From NCBI GenBank assembly GCA_035297145.1, contig DATGZN010000040.1:28910-92909 (forward strand): a stretch of DNA of 64,000 bases. The letters run 5' to 3'. Positions 42,738 through 52,037 of this stretch are shown here, in pieces. The notes under the pieces were generated by a model. The model did no database searches. It saw only the letters and a program-made list of their open reading frames with translations, and had not been told where the DNA came from. Positions within the stretch are counted from its first letter, which is position 1. Each line of letters opens with the position of its first letter. Source of the DNA: QHXW01 sp035297145. Lineage in GTDB: Bacteria > Acidobacteriota > Terriglobia > Bryobacterales > Bryobacteraceae. The translations under genes and the position numbers were made by a program.

Positions 42738-44468
42738 TCAGGTGCCGGAGAGGTCGAGGGTCGTCACCTGGGCTTGGGGTTGATCACGATAGATCAGGCT
42801 CGCGTCGACGGGTGCGATTTCGTTGCGCAAGCGGCGCAAGATGTCGTATGCGGCGACCGCGGCGGGCACGAGCCACAGGAAGCGCAGTGGGCGGACCATC
42901 ATCCAGTGCTCTATTTCGGAGCCATTTCCGGAAAAGAAGGAATAACCAATGATGCCGAGAAGAGCCAGCATCACGACGTGATTGCGAAACGGCGGGAACG
43001 AGCACGTAAAAGGAATCTTGCGAAAGCCGACGAGTAGTCCTTCGATCAGCAATAAAGACAAGGCCAAAACATAGATCGCGTGGATCGCTGCGATGCGCCA
43101 ATCCCAAAGCAGCCAGTAGGCCACCAGCGTTGGGAGGATGATCGCCACCACGACCACGGCGAGGCTGACATTCCTGGCGACTGCCTCGGACTCGTGCCTG
43201 TCCGGATCCAGAATCACCTGAAACATCCAGTTGGCTTCCAACTCAACCGGCATCTCAAAGACGAATCGCAGGCCGCAGACTACGAAATACACCATGGTCA
43301 ACGGAATCGACAGCAGGTCGGCATCGGGGATAGCCGGCTTGGGATGTGCAAATGACGACAGAGCAGTTTGCGAGGCCGCGACCAGCCCCATGCCGGCAAA
43401 GCCACCGAAGAAGATGCAGTGTTTTTCGCTGCGCAGAAGCGCACGGATCGTGAAACTGCAGCAAGCTCGCTGAAAATGACTCGACAGGAGCGAGAAGCCT
43501 ACGGGTAAGCTCAGAGCCACCCGGCGGCGGAACAGCGGGCCTCCGCTCGATTCTGAAATTCGCATGAAGCACCGGCGGTAACTCAACGCACAAAGCAGAA
43601 GCCCGCCCGCGAAGGCGATTCCAACCGCACGTAAAGCAACGGGGCTGAGCCTGGCCAGCTCCGGCGTTGCGTGGCCTTGCAGCGATTGGTAGAGAGCCAG
43701 GAACCAGACGGGTGGAAGCAGGGCCACCGCGGGGTGGTCCGGGAGGCGCCGAACCAGGTCGGGAACGGCGAAGCTCGTGACCACGAGCGTCACCAGCGTG
43801 ACCACGAGCAGAACCCGAAGGTAGAGCGAAACACTACGGAAGGCACGATAGGGCAGGAGCGTCATGAGCACGCTCATGATGGAAAAGCACGCAAGAAACG
43901 CAAAGAAGCTGGCGAGCATGACGCAACAACCGTGCACGAGGCCGAAGCGCAGCATCTCTCCGACGGTTTCCCGGTTGCCGACAACACCGAGGGGATACAA
44001 AACGATGGACGCGGCATTTACGTCGGCCGCGAACACCATCGCCAGGATCAGGATGGCCAGCAAGTTGGCGGCAAAAATACGGCGGGCGGAAATGGGCAAC
44101 GGCGCGAGATTCGCATAGTCGCGTGGGCCGGGAAGAATGCGGTCCCACTTGAGCACGACGATCACACCGGTGATGGCCATCGAAAAGACGATGAAGAAAT
44201 ACTTATCGGGCAGCGACTCGGTATAGATGTTGAACTGGCGGATGCCGCGGAGCCACTGCAGGAGCGTGGAGTACTTGTCAAAGAGAAGGATCGAGAGGAA
44301 TGCGCCGGGCACGGCCAGCAAGCCGAGCACGCCGCCGACGCCCATGTCGGCATCGTCGGCAGCCGTTTCCCCTTCGAAGATGGTGGTGGCGAAATGCGCT
44401 ACCAGCCTGGGAAATGGCTGCTCAAGAGTTGATCGCAGCCAAGATGCTCCCGGCCACTTTGTCGGCAT
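42738..44468 (-). CDS. Polytopic membrane protein, partner of the adjacent ABC ATPase
   Basis: 576 residues with about 12 hydrophobic segments (FIVFSMAITGVIVVLKW, IFAANLLAILILAMVFAA, YLRVLLVVTLVTLVVTSFA, VALRAVGIAFAGGLLLCAL, VSLAVVVVAIILPTLVAYWLL and others). No named permease family was recognised, but it overlaps the ABC ATPase gene by 47 bases on the same strand, so it is probably the transmembrane part of an ABC-2-like exporter. The first 40 residues are not hydrophobic. Confidence 0.7.
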   Translation of the reverse strand: MPTKWPGASWLRSTLEQPFPRLVAHFATTIFEGETAADDADMGVGGVLGLLAVPGAFLSILLFDKYSTLLQWLRGIRQFNIYTESLPDKYFFIVFSMAITGVIVVLKWDRILPGPRDYANLAPLPISARRIFAANLLAILILAMVFAADVNAASIVLYPLGVVGNRETVGEMLRFGLVHGCCVMLASFFAFLACFSIMSVLMTLLPYRAFRSVSLYLRVLLVVTLVTLVVTSFAVPDLVRRLPDHPAVALLPPVWFLALYQSLQGHATPELARLSPVALRAVGIAFAGGLLLCALSYRRCFMRISESSGGPLFRRRVALSLPVGFSLLSSHFQRACCSFTIRALLRSEKHCIFFGGFAGMGLVAASQTALSSFAHPKPAIPDADLLSIPLTMVYFVVCGLRFVFEMPVELEANWMFQVILDPDRHESEAVARNVSLAVVVVAIILPTLVAYWLLWDWRIAAIHAIYVLALSLLLIEGLLVGFRKIPFTCSFPPFRNHVVMLALLGIIGYSFFSGNGSEIEHWMMVRPLRFLWLVPAAVAAYDILRRLRNEIAPVDASLIYRDQPQAQVTTLDLSGT

Positions 44469-45210
44469 CCACTTGCTCCGTCAGGTGAAGGAACGTGTCT
44501 TCGAGCGCGGGCATGAGCGTGCCCGAGCGGATCTCTTCGATGGAGCCGTGGGCCACCACGACGCCGCGGCGCAGAATCAGGAGGTGCGAGCAGACCTTCT
44601 CAACAACCTCCAGGACGGGTGAGCAAAAGACGATGGCCTTGCCCTGCGCGGCGAGCAGGCCGATCACTTTGCGAATGATAAGCGCGCTGATGACGTCGAG
44701 GCCGGAGAGTGGCTCATCGAGAATGACAATCTCGGGATCGTGCATGAGTGCCGCGATCAGCAGGATGCGTTGGCGCATGCCTTTCGAGTAGGCGGAAATG
44801 GGCGTGTGCCTGTGCGGAAAGAGCGACAGGCCTTCCAAAAGCACCGCGCTTTTGTGCGCGAGCAATTTACGATCCATGCCGCGCAGGGTACCGACGAGAT
44901 CCAGATACTCCCAACCGCTGAGAAACGAGTACAAGTTCGCCTCTTCCGGCACGTATCCGAGGCGGCGTTTGTAGCCGACCAGATCGTGCGAGATCCGCGC
45001 GCCGCGAAACAGGATCTGGCCGCTCGAAGGACTCAGCAAGCCCGTTAGCATCTTTACGGTAGTGCTTTTGCCGGAACCATTCGGACCGAGGTAGCCGAGG
45101 ACTTCGCCCGCGTGAATGGCAAAGCTGACGTTATCGACGGCGGGGCGGCCGCTGTAGGTCTTAGATAGGTTTACGGCCTCAAGAACGGCGGCTGGTGAGG
45201 GTGTCGACAT
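44422..45210 (-). CDS. ABC transporter ATP-binding protein
   Basis: 262 residues. Walker A GPNGSGKST near 40-48, Q-loop region GYVPEEANLYSFLSGWEYLDLVG, signature SAYSKGMRQRILLIAALMHDPEIVILDEPLSG with Walker B, and the H-loop position FCSPVLE, where the usual His is replaced by the CSP sequence. This fits the ABC-2/export (CcmA/NatA) type. It starts 57 bases after the Hsp70 stop and overlaps the membrane protein. Confidence 0.9.
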   Translation of the reverse strand: MSTPSPAAVLEAVNLSKTYSGRPAVDNVSFAIHAGEVLGYLGPNGSGKSTTVKMLTGLLSPSSGQILFRGARISHDLVGYKRRLGYVPEEANLYSFLSGWEYLDLVGTLRGMDRKLLAHKSAVLLEGLSLFPHRHTPISAYSKGMRQRILLIAALMHDPEIVILDEPLSGLDVISALIIRKVIGLLAAQGKAIVFCSPVLEVVEKVCSHLLILRRGVVVAHGSIEEIRSGTLMPALEDTFLHLTEQVDADKVAGSILAAINS

Positions 45211-45267
45211 AGGCCCTGGAGATTGGACACGGCCAGAGCGCTGGGAGTTCCCGGCGCGTTAAGAATA

Positions 45268-47934
45268 TTACGACGCTTGTTCCGCGGCGGTGGACAACAC
45301 CAGCCCCGAAGGCAACTCTTCGCCGAAGATACGGCCAAGGGCGCGCTCGTCGCGTTGCGTTTCGCCTTCGAACATGGCCAGGAGCTGTTCTGCCCGGGGA
45401 AGAGCGGCGAGCCTCTGGCGGACCAACTCACGGGTGGCGGGCGAGAGGTCGCGAGTAGGATCGTCGGTGCGGCGGGCGAGTGCGGCTAACGCCTCAACGG
45501 CCGGCGGCAGGGGGGCTAGCGCTTCCACCCATCGCGTGACGGTAGTGGGCGGAATCACCAGGTTGATCGGGCCGTAGAAAAGCTCGCGGGCACCGATACG
45601 TGAGATGCACCACAATTCGGATTCGCGCGCCGTTCCGGCCTTCGCCATGCGGACGAGGGCTTCGCCGAGCTCGGTCTTGGTCTGGATGGGCAGAAGTTCG
45701 AGGCTGGCGGAGGCGCGCCACATCTCACGGGCAAGGCTGCTGTTCAGCCGCGGCGGCTTCTTGTTTCCGCGTGGGAGCAGCATGGGCGCGAGGCGCTGGT
45801 ACAGGTCGGTCTGCTGGTTGCGATTGAGGCCACCGGCGATGCGTCCCCAGAAAATCCACCAATCGATCTCACCCTGCACCTGATTGGCGTACTGCAAACC
45901 GCCGGCGAAGATGCGGCGGGTCTGCTCGATACGGAAATCGTCGCCTGGAAAACCAAAGCCGGGACGTAGACAGAAGCCGCATAAATTGAACCAACGGGCC
46001 TCGAAGGCGGGACTCTTCTTGCGTCCGGCGGCACATTCGAGGAAAACGTCGGCGAGCTGGCGAATGGCGCTGAGCGGCCACGATCCGCGGCCCAGCGCAA
46101 GCGTCTGTTCCAGTTTCGCTGGCAGTTCTTCGGGCGCGATCTGCGCTTTGGCGGTCGGGGAGAAAACGTTGCGAACGAGTTCCGCGGCCTGCTTGAGCGC
46201 TTCTTCGCTAACGACAGTGGCGGGGCGGGTCTTCTCGGGCTCGGCGGAGCGCTTGCGCAACTCGAATTGCAATCGCCAGCGGTGATCGCTGATTTTCGAT
46301 TCGCACCAGGTTTCGAGCGTGCCGATTTCGGTGAGATGCGCGCCGACTTTCACGGGGATCGAACGCTCGCCAGCTTTTCCGAAGCGGATGACGGCGTTCA
46401 AAGGGGCATGGGTGTGCAGGCTCTCGTCGCCGGCCGCGAACTCGATGACCTCTCCTGGGCGATCTTCGGTGCGGGTAAGCGAGCTATACAGCCGGAAAGA
46501 CACCGGCCGATTGGCGATCAATTGCAGGTCCTCGCGATCGATTTCGAGTGTCGTGCCTTCTTCCGCGCCGCGTGGGACCAGGCAGACAGCGGCGATTTTG
46601 GCTTCTTTATCTGGGGCGGGCTGGCCGATCCCGAGGTAGTACGCCCGCGGCAATCCACCGCGGACCAGCACACCACTGCCGGTGGAGCGGACATAGGAAT
46701 AATACGCGGCACCGGCGGCGACCGCGAGATCGAGATCGCGATTTTCGAGAATCTCGGGCCTCTTGCCATACCAGTGGCCAACGACGTCGGCGACGCGCTC
46801 GCGGGCGATTTCGGGGATGAAGAAGCCGCCATTAAAGAGAATGGCGTCGGGCTGCTGGCCGGCACTTTCGAGAAACACGTTCAGATGTTTGGTGATGGCG
46901 GGATCAGTGACATATGGCAGGCCCAGCTCGCGGAAGAGACTGCGTTTTTCTTCCTTGGGCGGGTCGTGCCTCTGGCTCATCGGCAAGAAGCCTTCGAGGA
47001 GCAACTCGAGCGCTTCTTCGCGCAGAATCTCGGTTTTCAACGCGCCGCCCACAAGCGACGCGCCCGCACCGAGGACCGTAATCTCAACGCTTTTCAGATT
47101 CGGCTCGCTGAGCAGGCGTTCTTTGGCGGCGGTGCATTGGCGGCGGAGCCCGCTGCGCTGGCGGAGCGAGAGCGGCTTGCCCAATTTCGTCTCGACCAAC
47201 CAGGCGAGGGTGAGATCGAGATTGTCGCCCCCGAGCAGCAGATGCCTGCCGACAGCGGTCCGGGTGAAATCGACGCGATCGCCTTCGCGGCTGACGCGGA
47301 TGAGACTGAAGTCGCTGGTGCCGCCGCCCACGTCGCAAACGAGCACGACTTGGCCATCGTAAAGCAGCTTGCTGGAACGGGCGAAATTGTTGGCGATCCA
47401 GGAATAAAAAGCGGCGGCCGGTTCTTCGAGAAGCGTGAGCTTGGGCAGGCCGGCTTCGCTCGCGGCCATCACGGTCAGTTCGCGCGCTTCTTCGTCGAAC
47501 GACGCGGGAACGGTAAGGACGATGTCTTGCTCGGCGAGCGGTGAGCCTTGCTTTTGATCCCAGGCCTCGCGGAATTTCCGGATGAACTCCGACGAGACTT
47601 CGACGGGCGACAACACGCGTCCGGTTTCCTGGGAATCCCAGGGGAGAATTTTGGCGGTGCGATCGACGTCGGGATTCGATAGCCAGGACTTTGCCGAGTG
47701 GACGAGACGCGTGGGGACAAGCGCGCCCTGCTCGCGCGCATAGACACCGACCGGGCGGCCATCTTCCAGAAACATGAACGAGGGCAGCGTGCGCCGCGGC
47801 TCGACTTTTCCTGGCGCGACCAGTTGCGGCACTTCGAAGATGTGGATGGGCGGAAAGTTGAGATCTTCGGCTTCGGCGGGATCGACCCAGGCGAGCGCGG
47901 AGTTGGTGGTGCCGAGGTCGATGCCGATTTTCAT
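45268..47934 (-). CDS. Hsp70-family protein with long C-terminal extension (DUF3731-like)
   Basis: 888 residues from the ATG at 47934 (ATGA overlap with the upstream Hsp70). The nucleotide-binding domain reads MKIGIDLGTTNSALAWVD, then LVCDVGGGTSDFSLI and the adenosine motif ILFNGGFFIPEIARERV. After a DnaK-like beta region (PVSFRLYSSLTR..., IPVKVGAHLTEIGTLETWC) comes about 300 residues of helical sequence (FGRIAGGLNRNQQTDLYQRLAPMLLPRG...) of the DUF3731 type instead of the DnaK lid. A non-canonical chaperone whose client is unknown; no DnaJ or GrpE nearby. Confidence 0.86.
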   Translation of the reverse strand: MKIGIDLGTTNSALAWVDPAEAEDLNFPPIHIFEVPQLVAPGKVEPRRTLPSFMFLEDGRPVGVYAREQGALVPTRLVHSAKSWLSNPDVDRTAKILPWDSQETGRVLSPVEVSSEFIRKFREAWDQKQGSPLAEQDIVLTVPASFDEEARELTVMAASEAGLPKLTLLEEPAAAFYSWIANNFARSSKLLYDGQVVLVCDVGGGTSDFSLIRVSREGDRVDFTRTAVGRHLLLGGDNLDLTLAWLVETKLGKPLSLRQRSGLRRQCTAAKERLLSEPNLKSVEITVLGAGASLVGGALKTEILREEALELLLEGFLPMSQRHDPPKEEKRSLFRELGLPYVTDPAITKHLNVFLESAGQQPDAILFNGGFFIPEIARERVADVVGHWYGKRPEILENRDLDLAVAAGAAYYSYVRSTGSGVLVRGGLPRAYYLGIGQPAPDKEAKIAAVCLVPRGAEEGTTLEIDREDLQLIANRPVSFRLYSSLTRTEDRPGEVIEFAAGDESLHTHAPLNAVIRFGKAGERSIPVKVGAHLTEIGTLETWCESKISDHRWRLQFELRKRSAEPEKTRPATVVSEEALKQAAELVRNVFSPTAKAQIAPEELPAKLEQTLALGRGSWPLSAIRQLADVFLECAAGRKKSPAFEARWFNLCGFCLRPGFGFPGDDFRIEQTRRIFAGGLQYANQVQGEIDWWIFWGRIAGGLNRNQQTDLYQRLAPMLLPRGNKKPPRLNSSLAREMWRASASLELLPIQTKTELGEALVRMAKAGTARESELWCISRIGARELFYGPINLVIPPTTVTRWVEALAPLPPAVEALAALARRTDDPTRDLSPATRELVRQRLAALPRAEQLLAMFEGETQRDERALGRIFGEELPSGLVLSTAAEQAS

Positions 47935-49751
47935 GGCGTCACGCGCTCGCGCACGTTGAACTCGAGTTTCCAGCGGCGGCCGTCGCGGGCCACACACCAC
48001 AACTGCAGGATGCCGGTCTCGGTGACGACGGTTTCAAAGGAGACTGGCACGGTTCCGGTGGCGTCGGCGGAAGTGAGATTCACTTCCATAGGTGAAAGTT
48101 CCTGGAGATCGTCGCCGACGTCGTCGATCATTGCTCCAGGCGCGTCGTTCTTGCGGACGGCCGAGGAGAAGAAACGGAACTCGGCGGGCTGGCCGACGAT
48201 CAAGCCGAACTGGCGATCGGGAATCGCCACCGACGTTCCCTCCTCCATGCCGAATGGCGCTACGGTGAGCGCCTTGAGAGGCGCGGGCATGCCGGGAACT
48301 GCGGGCATGGCACTTTCGATGCCGACATAGTAGGTGCGCGGCACGCCGCCGCGGATGCGCACACCTTTTCCATGACGCGCCAGACCGTAATACGCAGCGC
48401 CGCGCGAAACCGCGTGCATCAGATCTTCGCCGGTGAGCGGCTGGACCGGGTTGAAACCTTCTTCAGCCAGCCAGGAATTCAGAACCGCGATGAGGCGGTC
48501 GCGAATCAAGCGTGCGTGCAGCACGCCGCCGTTGAACAGAACGTGAGTGGGTGCGGCGAGACCAGACGGGCCTCGGCGAACGCGTTCGTGCTCGGCCGAA
48601 GAGGCCTGCTGCCGGAGAAATTGGGCCAGATGTTTGGTGACAGCGGCGTCGGCGGCGTAGGGCAATCCGATTTCCTGAAGGCCGAAACGGCGCTGGCGCT
48701 GGGGCAGGTCGGAGCTGGTGACGTTGGGAAAGAAGCCTTCGCCGAGGATTCGATCGACATCATCGCGGCTGACCGAAGCCTTGATCGTTCCGCCAACGAG
48801 ACCCGTGCCTTTGCCGAGGATGGTGACCGGCTGCTCCTTGGATTTCGCGCCGTGTGCCAGCAGTTTTTCCTTGGCGACGCGACAGTTGTGCCAGAGCGCA
48901 TGGAGCTGGAGCGTGTCGATGCGCGTGCCTTTCTGCGCGAGCTGGTCGGCAACAGAGCGCGCCAGCGCGAGATCCATGTTGTCGCCGCCGAGCAGGATGT
49001 GTTCGCCGACCGCCATGCGCTCGAGGGCCAGCTCGCCGGATTGTTCGGTAACGGCGATGAGCGTGAAGTCGGTGGTACCGCCGCCGATATCGACCACCAG
49101 GATGAGATCGCCCAGTTTTACGCGGTCGCGCCAGTCTTTGTGCCGCTCAATCCATGCATAGAAGGCGGCCTGCGGCTCTTCGAGCAGGGTCACGTCGCGG
49201 AAACCGGCGCGCTGTGCGGCGTCGAGTGTCAACTCGCGCGCTACGGCGTCGAACGATGCGGGAACGGTGACAAGGATTTGCTGCTCGATGAAGGGCGCAT
49301 CGGGCATTTTGAAGTCCCACGCCTGACGCAGGTGCTCGAGATATTGCGCCGAAGCGTCCAGCGGCGAAATTTTGCGAACGCCTTCGGGCGCGCTCCAGGG
49401 CAGGATGGGCGCGGTGCGGTCGACGCCCGCATGGGAGAGCCACGATTTCGCGGATGCCACGAGCCGGCCCGCGTTTTCGATACCTCGCTTTTGCGCGAGT
49501 TGGCCGGTTACGAGCTCCGGCTCGGCGTTCCAGGGAAGCGCGAGAGAGCCGGTGGGAAAATCCGAAGCTCCGGGAATGTAGAGAGACGAGGGCAACAGCG
49601 GCTCATCGCGCACTTCACCGGGATTCACGAGCTGCGGAACATCCATCAGGCGGACTTCGGGAGTGTCGAAGGAATCGGCGCCGGGTTGGATTTCGGTGTA
49701 GGCCAGGGCCGAGTTGGTAGTGCCCAGGTCGATTCCGATGACGTACTTCAT
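47931..49751 (-). CDS. Hsp70-family protein (DnaK-like, short)
   Basis: 606 residues. The ATPase domain has MKYVIGIDLGTTNSALAYTE, the second phosphate motif LVVDIGGGTTDFTLI and the adenosine motif VLFNGGVLHARLIRDRL. The C-terminal half keeps only a beta-sandwich-like substrate region (APFGMEEGTSVAIPDRQ..., PVSFETVVTETGILQLWCV) and lacks a helical lid and the EEVD-like tail. Its stop overlaps the next Hsp70. It begins immediately after the DUF2760 stop (TAAATG), so the three are translationally linked. Confidence 0.9.
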   Translation of the reverse strand: MKYVIGIDLGTTNSALAYTEIQPGADSFDTPEVRLMDVPQLVNPGEVRDEPLLPSSLYIPGASDFPTGSLALPWNAEPELVTGQLAQKRGIENAGRLVASAKSWLSHAGVDRTAPILPWSAPEGVRKISPLDASAQYLEHLRQAWDFKMPDAPFIEQQILVTVPASFDAVARELTLDAAQRAGFRDVTLLEEPQAAFYAWIERHKDWRDRVKLGDLILVVDIGGGTTDFTLIAVTEQSGELALERMAVGEHILLGGDNMDLALARSVADQLAQKGTRIDTLQLHALWHNCRVAKEKLLAHGAKSKEQPVTILGKGTGLVGGTIKASVSRDDVDRILGEGFFPNVTSSDLPQRQRRFGLQEIGLPYAADAAVTKHLAQFLRQQASSAEHERVRRGPSGLAAPTHVLFNGGVLHARLIRDRLIAVLNSWLAEEGFNPVQPLTGEDLMHAVSRGAAYYGLARHGKGVRIRGGVPRTYYVGIESAMPAVPGMPAPLKALTVAPFGMEEGTSVAIPDRQFGLIVGQPAEFRFFSSAVRKNDAPGAMIDDVGDDLQELSPMEVNLTSADATGTVPVSFETVVTETGILQLWCVARDGRRWKLEFNVRERVTP

Positions 49752-50282
49752 TTATTCGATTTCGATCTCGGCGGGAGCGATGATGGCCGCGTCCTGCTTG
49801 GGATTCAGCGCAGGAAGATCGACTTTGCCGGCGCGCCATCCTTTGTGGCGCAGCAAGCCGCCGGAAGGCTTGCCGGCCGGGACATTGCCGATGAATTTGA
49901 CCGCGGCGGGATCGGAAACGGCTGGCTTGGTGAAGGTACCTTCGACGCCATCGATGACGGGATCGAGCTTGACGTAACGGCTGAGCGATTCCCGAGCTTG
50001 ATCGTGCAAGCCGCGGACGGCGGCGCCTACCTGGTCATCGGAATAACCGGCGATGTCTTCCATGATGAAGTCGACCAGGCGCGAATCGCGTTGGAGGATC
50101 GAAAGAATTTGCAAAGCGCCGTCGGAGACGCGGGTCACTGTCGGCGCCGGCTGCGCCTTGGGAGCGCCGCGGCGCATGAGGCCGAGCTGGGTGATCGCGT
50201 CGTCGGGCAGAGATCCGCGAAACAGAAGTGAGAAGAAACAGCGGAAGGCGAGTGAGATACGTCCCAAAGAAGATGACTCCAA
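49752..50282 (-). CDS. DUF2760 domain protein
   Basis: 176 residues. ISLAFRCFFSLLFRGSLPDDAI at the N-terminus, then VSDGALQILSILQRDSRLVDFIMEDIAGYSDDQVGAAVRGLHDQ and GNVPAGKPSGGLLRHKGWRAGKVDLP near the C-terminus match the DUF2760 family that occurs beside Hsp70 pairs. No signal peptide. Stop codon directly abuts the first Hsp70 start. Presumably a cofactor or adaptor of the two Hsp70s; this is inferred from conserved adjacency. Confidence 0.82.
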   Translation of the reverse strand: MESSSLGRISLAFRCFFSLLFRGSLPDDAITQLGLMRRGAPKAQPAPTVTRVSDGALQILSILQRDSRLVDFIMEDIAGYSDDQVGAAVRGLHDQARESLSRYVKLDPVIDGVEGTFTKPAVSDPAAVKFIGNVPAGKPSGGLLRHKGWRAGKVDLPALNPKQDAAIIAPAEIEIE

Positions 50283-50387
50283 TGTTTCAGGATATCAGGC
50301 GGGGCAAAGGGACAGCTGCCGTCGAAAGGCCGCGGGTGTCCCGCAAACGGCGCGGTACCCCCGCGCTACAGGTGTTCGGCATGGCCC

Positions 50388-51893
50388 TTACGCCTTGGCC
50401 TCTTCGCGTAGCGTGCTGCGATGGCGGCCCCACAAAAAGTAAATGAACAGGCCGATGACGAGCCAGATGAAGAAACGAATCCAGGTTTCGAGCGGCAGGC
50501 TAATCATGAGGACGAGACAGCAAACGATCGAAATGATGGGGGTGACGGGCACCCAGGGCACACGGAAGCCGCGAGGACGATCGGGCTGGCGTTTGCGGAG
50601 CGCGATCACGCCCACGGAAACGACGATGAAGGCGAACAAAGTGCCGATGTTGGAGAGATCGGCGAACCAACTGATATCGAAGATTCCGGCGGGAATCCCC
50701 ACGAGGAAACAGGCGAGCCAGGTGCTGACATGGGGCGTCTGGAAGCGCGGATGGACGCGCGAGAACAAGGCGGGCAAAAGGCGGTCACGGGACATGGCGA
50801 ACCAGATGCGCGCTTGGGCGTATTGAAACACGAGCAACGACGAAAACATGCCCATCAGCGCACCGGCGGTGACGATGAGGCGCAAGCGGTTAAATCCGAT
50901 GGCCTTCAGCGCGTTGGCCACGGGAGCGTCGTTGTTCAAGGTGCGCCAATCGGCGATGCCCGTGAGAACCAGCGCGACCGATCCGTAGAGTACGGCACAG
51001 ATTACGAGCGTTCCAAAAATTCCCCAAGGCATGTCGCGCTGCGGCTCGCGGCACTCCTCGGCGGCAGTCGAGACGGAATCGAATCCGATGTACGTAAAAA
51101 AGACGATCGCGCCGCCCGTGAGCACTCCGGTGTAGCCGTTGGGCATGAAGGGATGCCAGTTGCTGCTCTTGACGGCACTCGCGGCGCCGAAGACGAACAG
51201 GAGTATGGCGACGATCTTGACGACCACAATGAGATTGTTGGTCTCGGCGCTTTCGCGGACGCCGCGAACCAGCAGATAGCTCAGCGCGATCAGGATCAGC
51301 AACGCCGGCACATTGAACCAGCTTCCGGTGAATTGCCCTTCGACGATGGCGGGCTGGGAGAGCTCTTTGGGCAGATGAAAGCCGAACAGGTTGTCGAGAA
51401 TATCGTTGAAATAGGCGGAGAAGCCAACCGCAACGCTCATGTTGGAGAAGGCGTACTCGAGAATGAGGTCCCACCCAATGATCCAAGCGAAGATTTCGCC
51501 GAGCGTGGCGTACGCGTATGTGTAGGCGCTTCCGGCGATGGGGATCATCGAAGCGAGCTCGGCGTAGCACAGAGCGGCGAACCCGCAAGCGATAGCGACG
51601 AGTACAAACGACAGTGAGATCGCCGGACCGGCGCCCGCGCGACCAGTGAGCGTGGCGGCGTTACCGCCGTTCACCAGCAAGTCGAGGAGCGGCGCCTTGA
51701 GGACCGACTTGCCCATGAAGTGCTCGCCGGCAGCGGCCGTACCCGTGACGGTGAAGATGCCGGAACCGATGACGGCGCCGATGCCGAGAGCCATCAAGCT
51801 CCACACGCCCAGAGTCTTGCGCAGCTTGACCGCCGGGTCTTCCGACCCGGCGATGAGCGCGTCAATGCTCTTAGTGCGTAGGAGCTGGTTCAT
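50388..51893 (-). CDS. APC-family amino-acid permease (cationic amino acid transporter type)
   Basis: 501 residues, about 12-13 membrane helices. MALGIGAVIGSGIFTVTGTAAA (helix 1 with the unwound GSG), FAALCYAELASMIPIAGSAYTYAYATLGE (helix 3), FFTYIGFDSVSTAAEECREPQRDMPWGI (helix 6) and SWFADLSNIGTLFAFIVVSVGVIALRKRQPDR are diagnostic of YfnA/CAT-type permeases. It imports amino acids by proton coupling. Substrate not determined. A G-C hairpin with arms GCGCGG/CCGCGC lies between its stop and the hsp70 operon start. Confidence 0.92.
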   Translation of the reverse strand: MNQLLRTKSIDALIAGSEDPAVKLRKTLGVWSLMALGIGAVIGSGIFTVTGTAAAGEHFMGKSVLKAPLLDLLVNGGNAATLTGRAGAGPAISLSFVLVAIACGFAALCYAELASMIPIAGSAYTYAYATLGEIFAWIIGWDLILEYAFSNMSVAVGFSAYFNDILDNLFGFHLPKELSQPAIVEGQFTGSWFNVPALLILIALSYLLVRGVRESAETNNLIVVVKIVAILLFVFGAASAVKSSNWHPFMPNGYTGVLTGGAIVFFTYIGFDSVSTAAEECREPQRDMPWGIFGTLVICAVLYGSVALVLTGIADWRTLNNDAPVANALKAIGFNRLRLIVTAGALMGMFSSLLVFQYAQARIWFAMSRDRLLPALFSRVHPRFQTPHVSTWLACFLVGIPAGIFDISWFADLSNIGTLFAFIVVSVGVIALRKRQPDRPRGFRVPWVPVTPIISIVCCLVLMISLPLETWIRFFIWLVIGLFIYFLWGRHRSTLREEAKA

Positions 51894-51917
51894 AGCGGAA
51901 CCAGCAGTTTTGGTTTT

Positions 51918-51996
51918 GGGGACAGGCTACGAAACCCCCAAATTTCGCGAGGGGCCTGCCTCGGGCAGGAATTAAGTGGTTTCGTAGCCTGTCCCC
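51918..51996. repeat. REP-like long inverted repeat
   Basis: GGGGACAGGCTACGAAACC (51918-51936) and its exact complement (51978-51996) form 19-bp arms around 41 bases. That loop contains a second hairpin, CCTGCC-TCG-GGCAGG (51955-51969). The arm sequence resembles the REP elements mobilised by REP-associated tyrosine transposases (RAYT). It lies just upstream of the permease gene and downstream of the basic protein gene. Single copy in this window. Confidence 0.62.
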
Positions 51997-52037
51997 GAAA
52001 TTTAGCGGGCTGGTTCATTCGCGGCGCGCGGGCGCTG

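Noticed and set aside
48372..50231. A 619-codon plus-strand frame opposite the Hsp70/DUF2760 genes
   Set aside because: Antisense to unmistakable Hsp70 coding sequence, with Gly/Arg/Asp-rich low-complexity composition and no motif.
50283..50387. Possible CIRCE or heat-shock promoter before the DUF2760-Hsp70 operon
   Set aside because: No TTAGCACTC-N9-GAGTGCTAA or other recognisable heat-shock element was found; only a G-C hairpin (arms GCGCGG/CCGCGC) without T-run.
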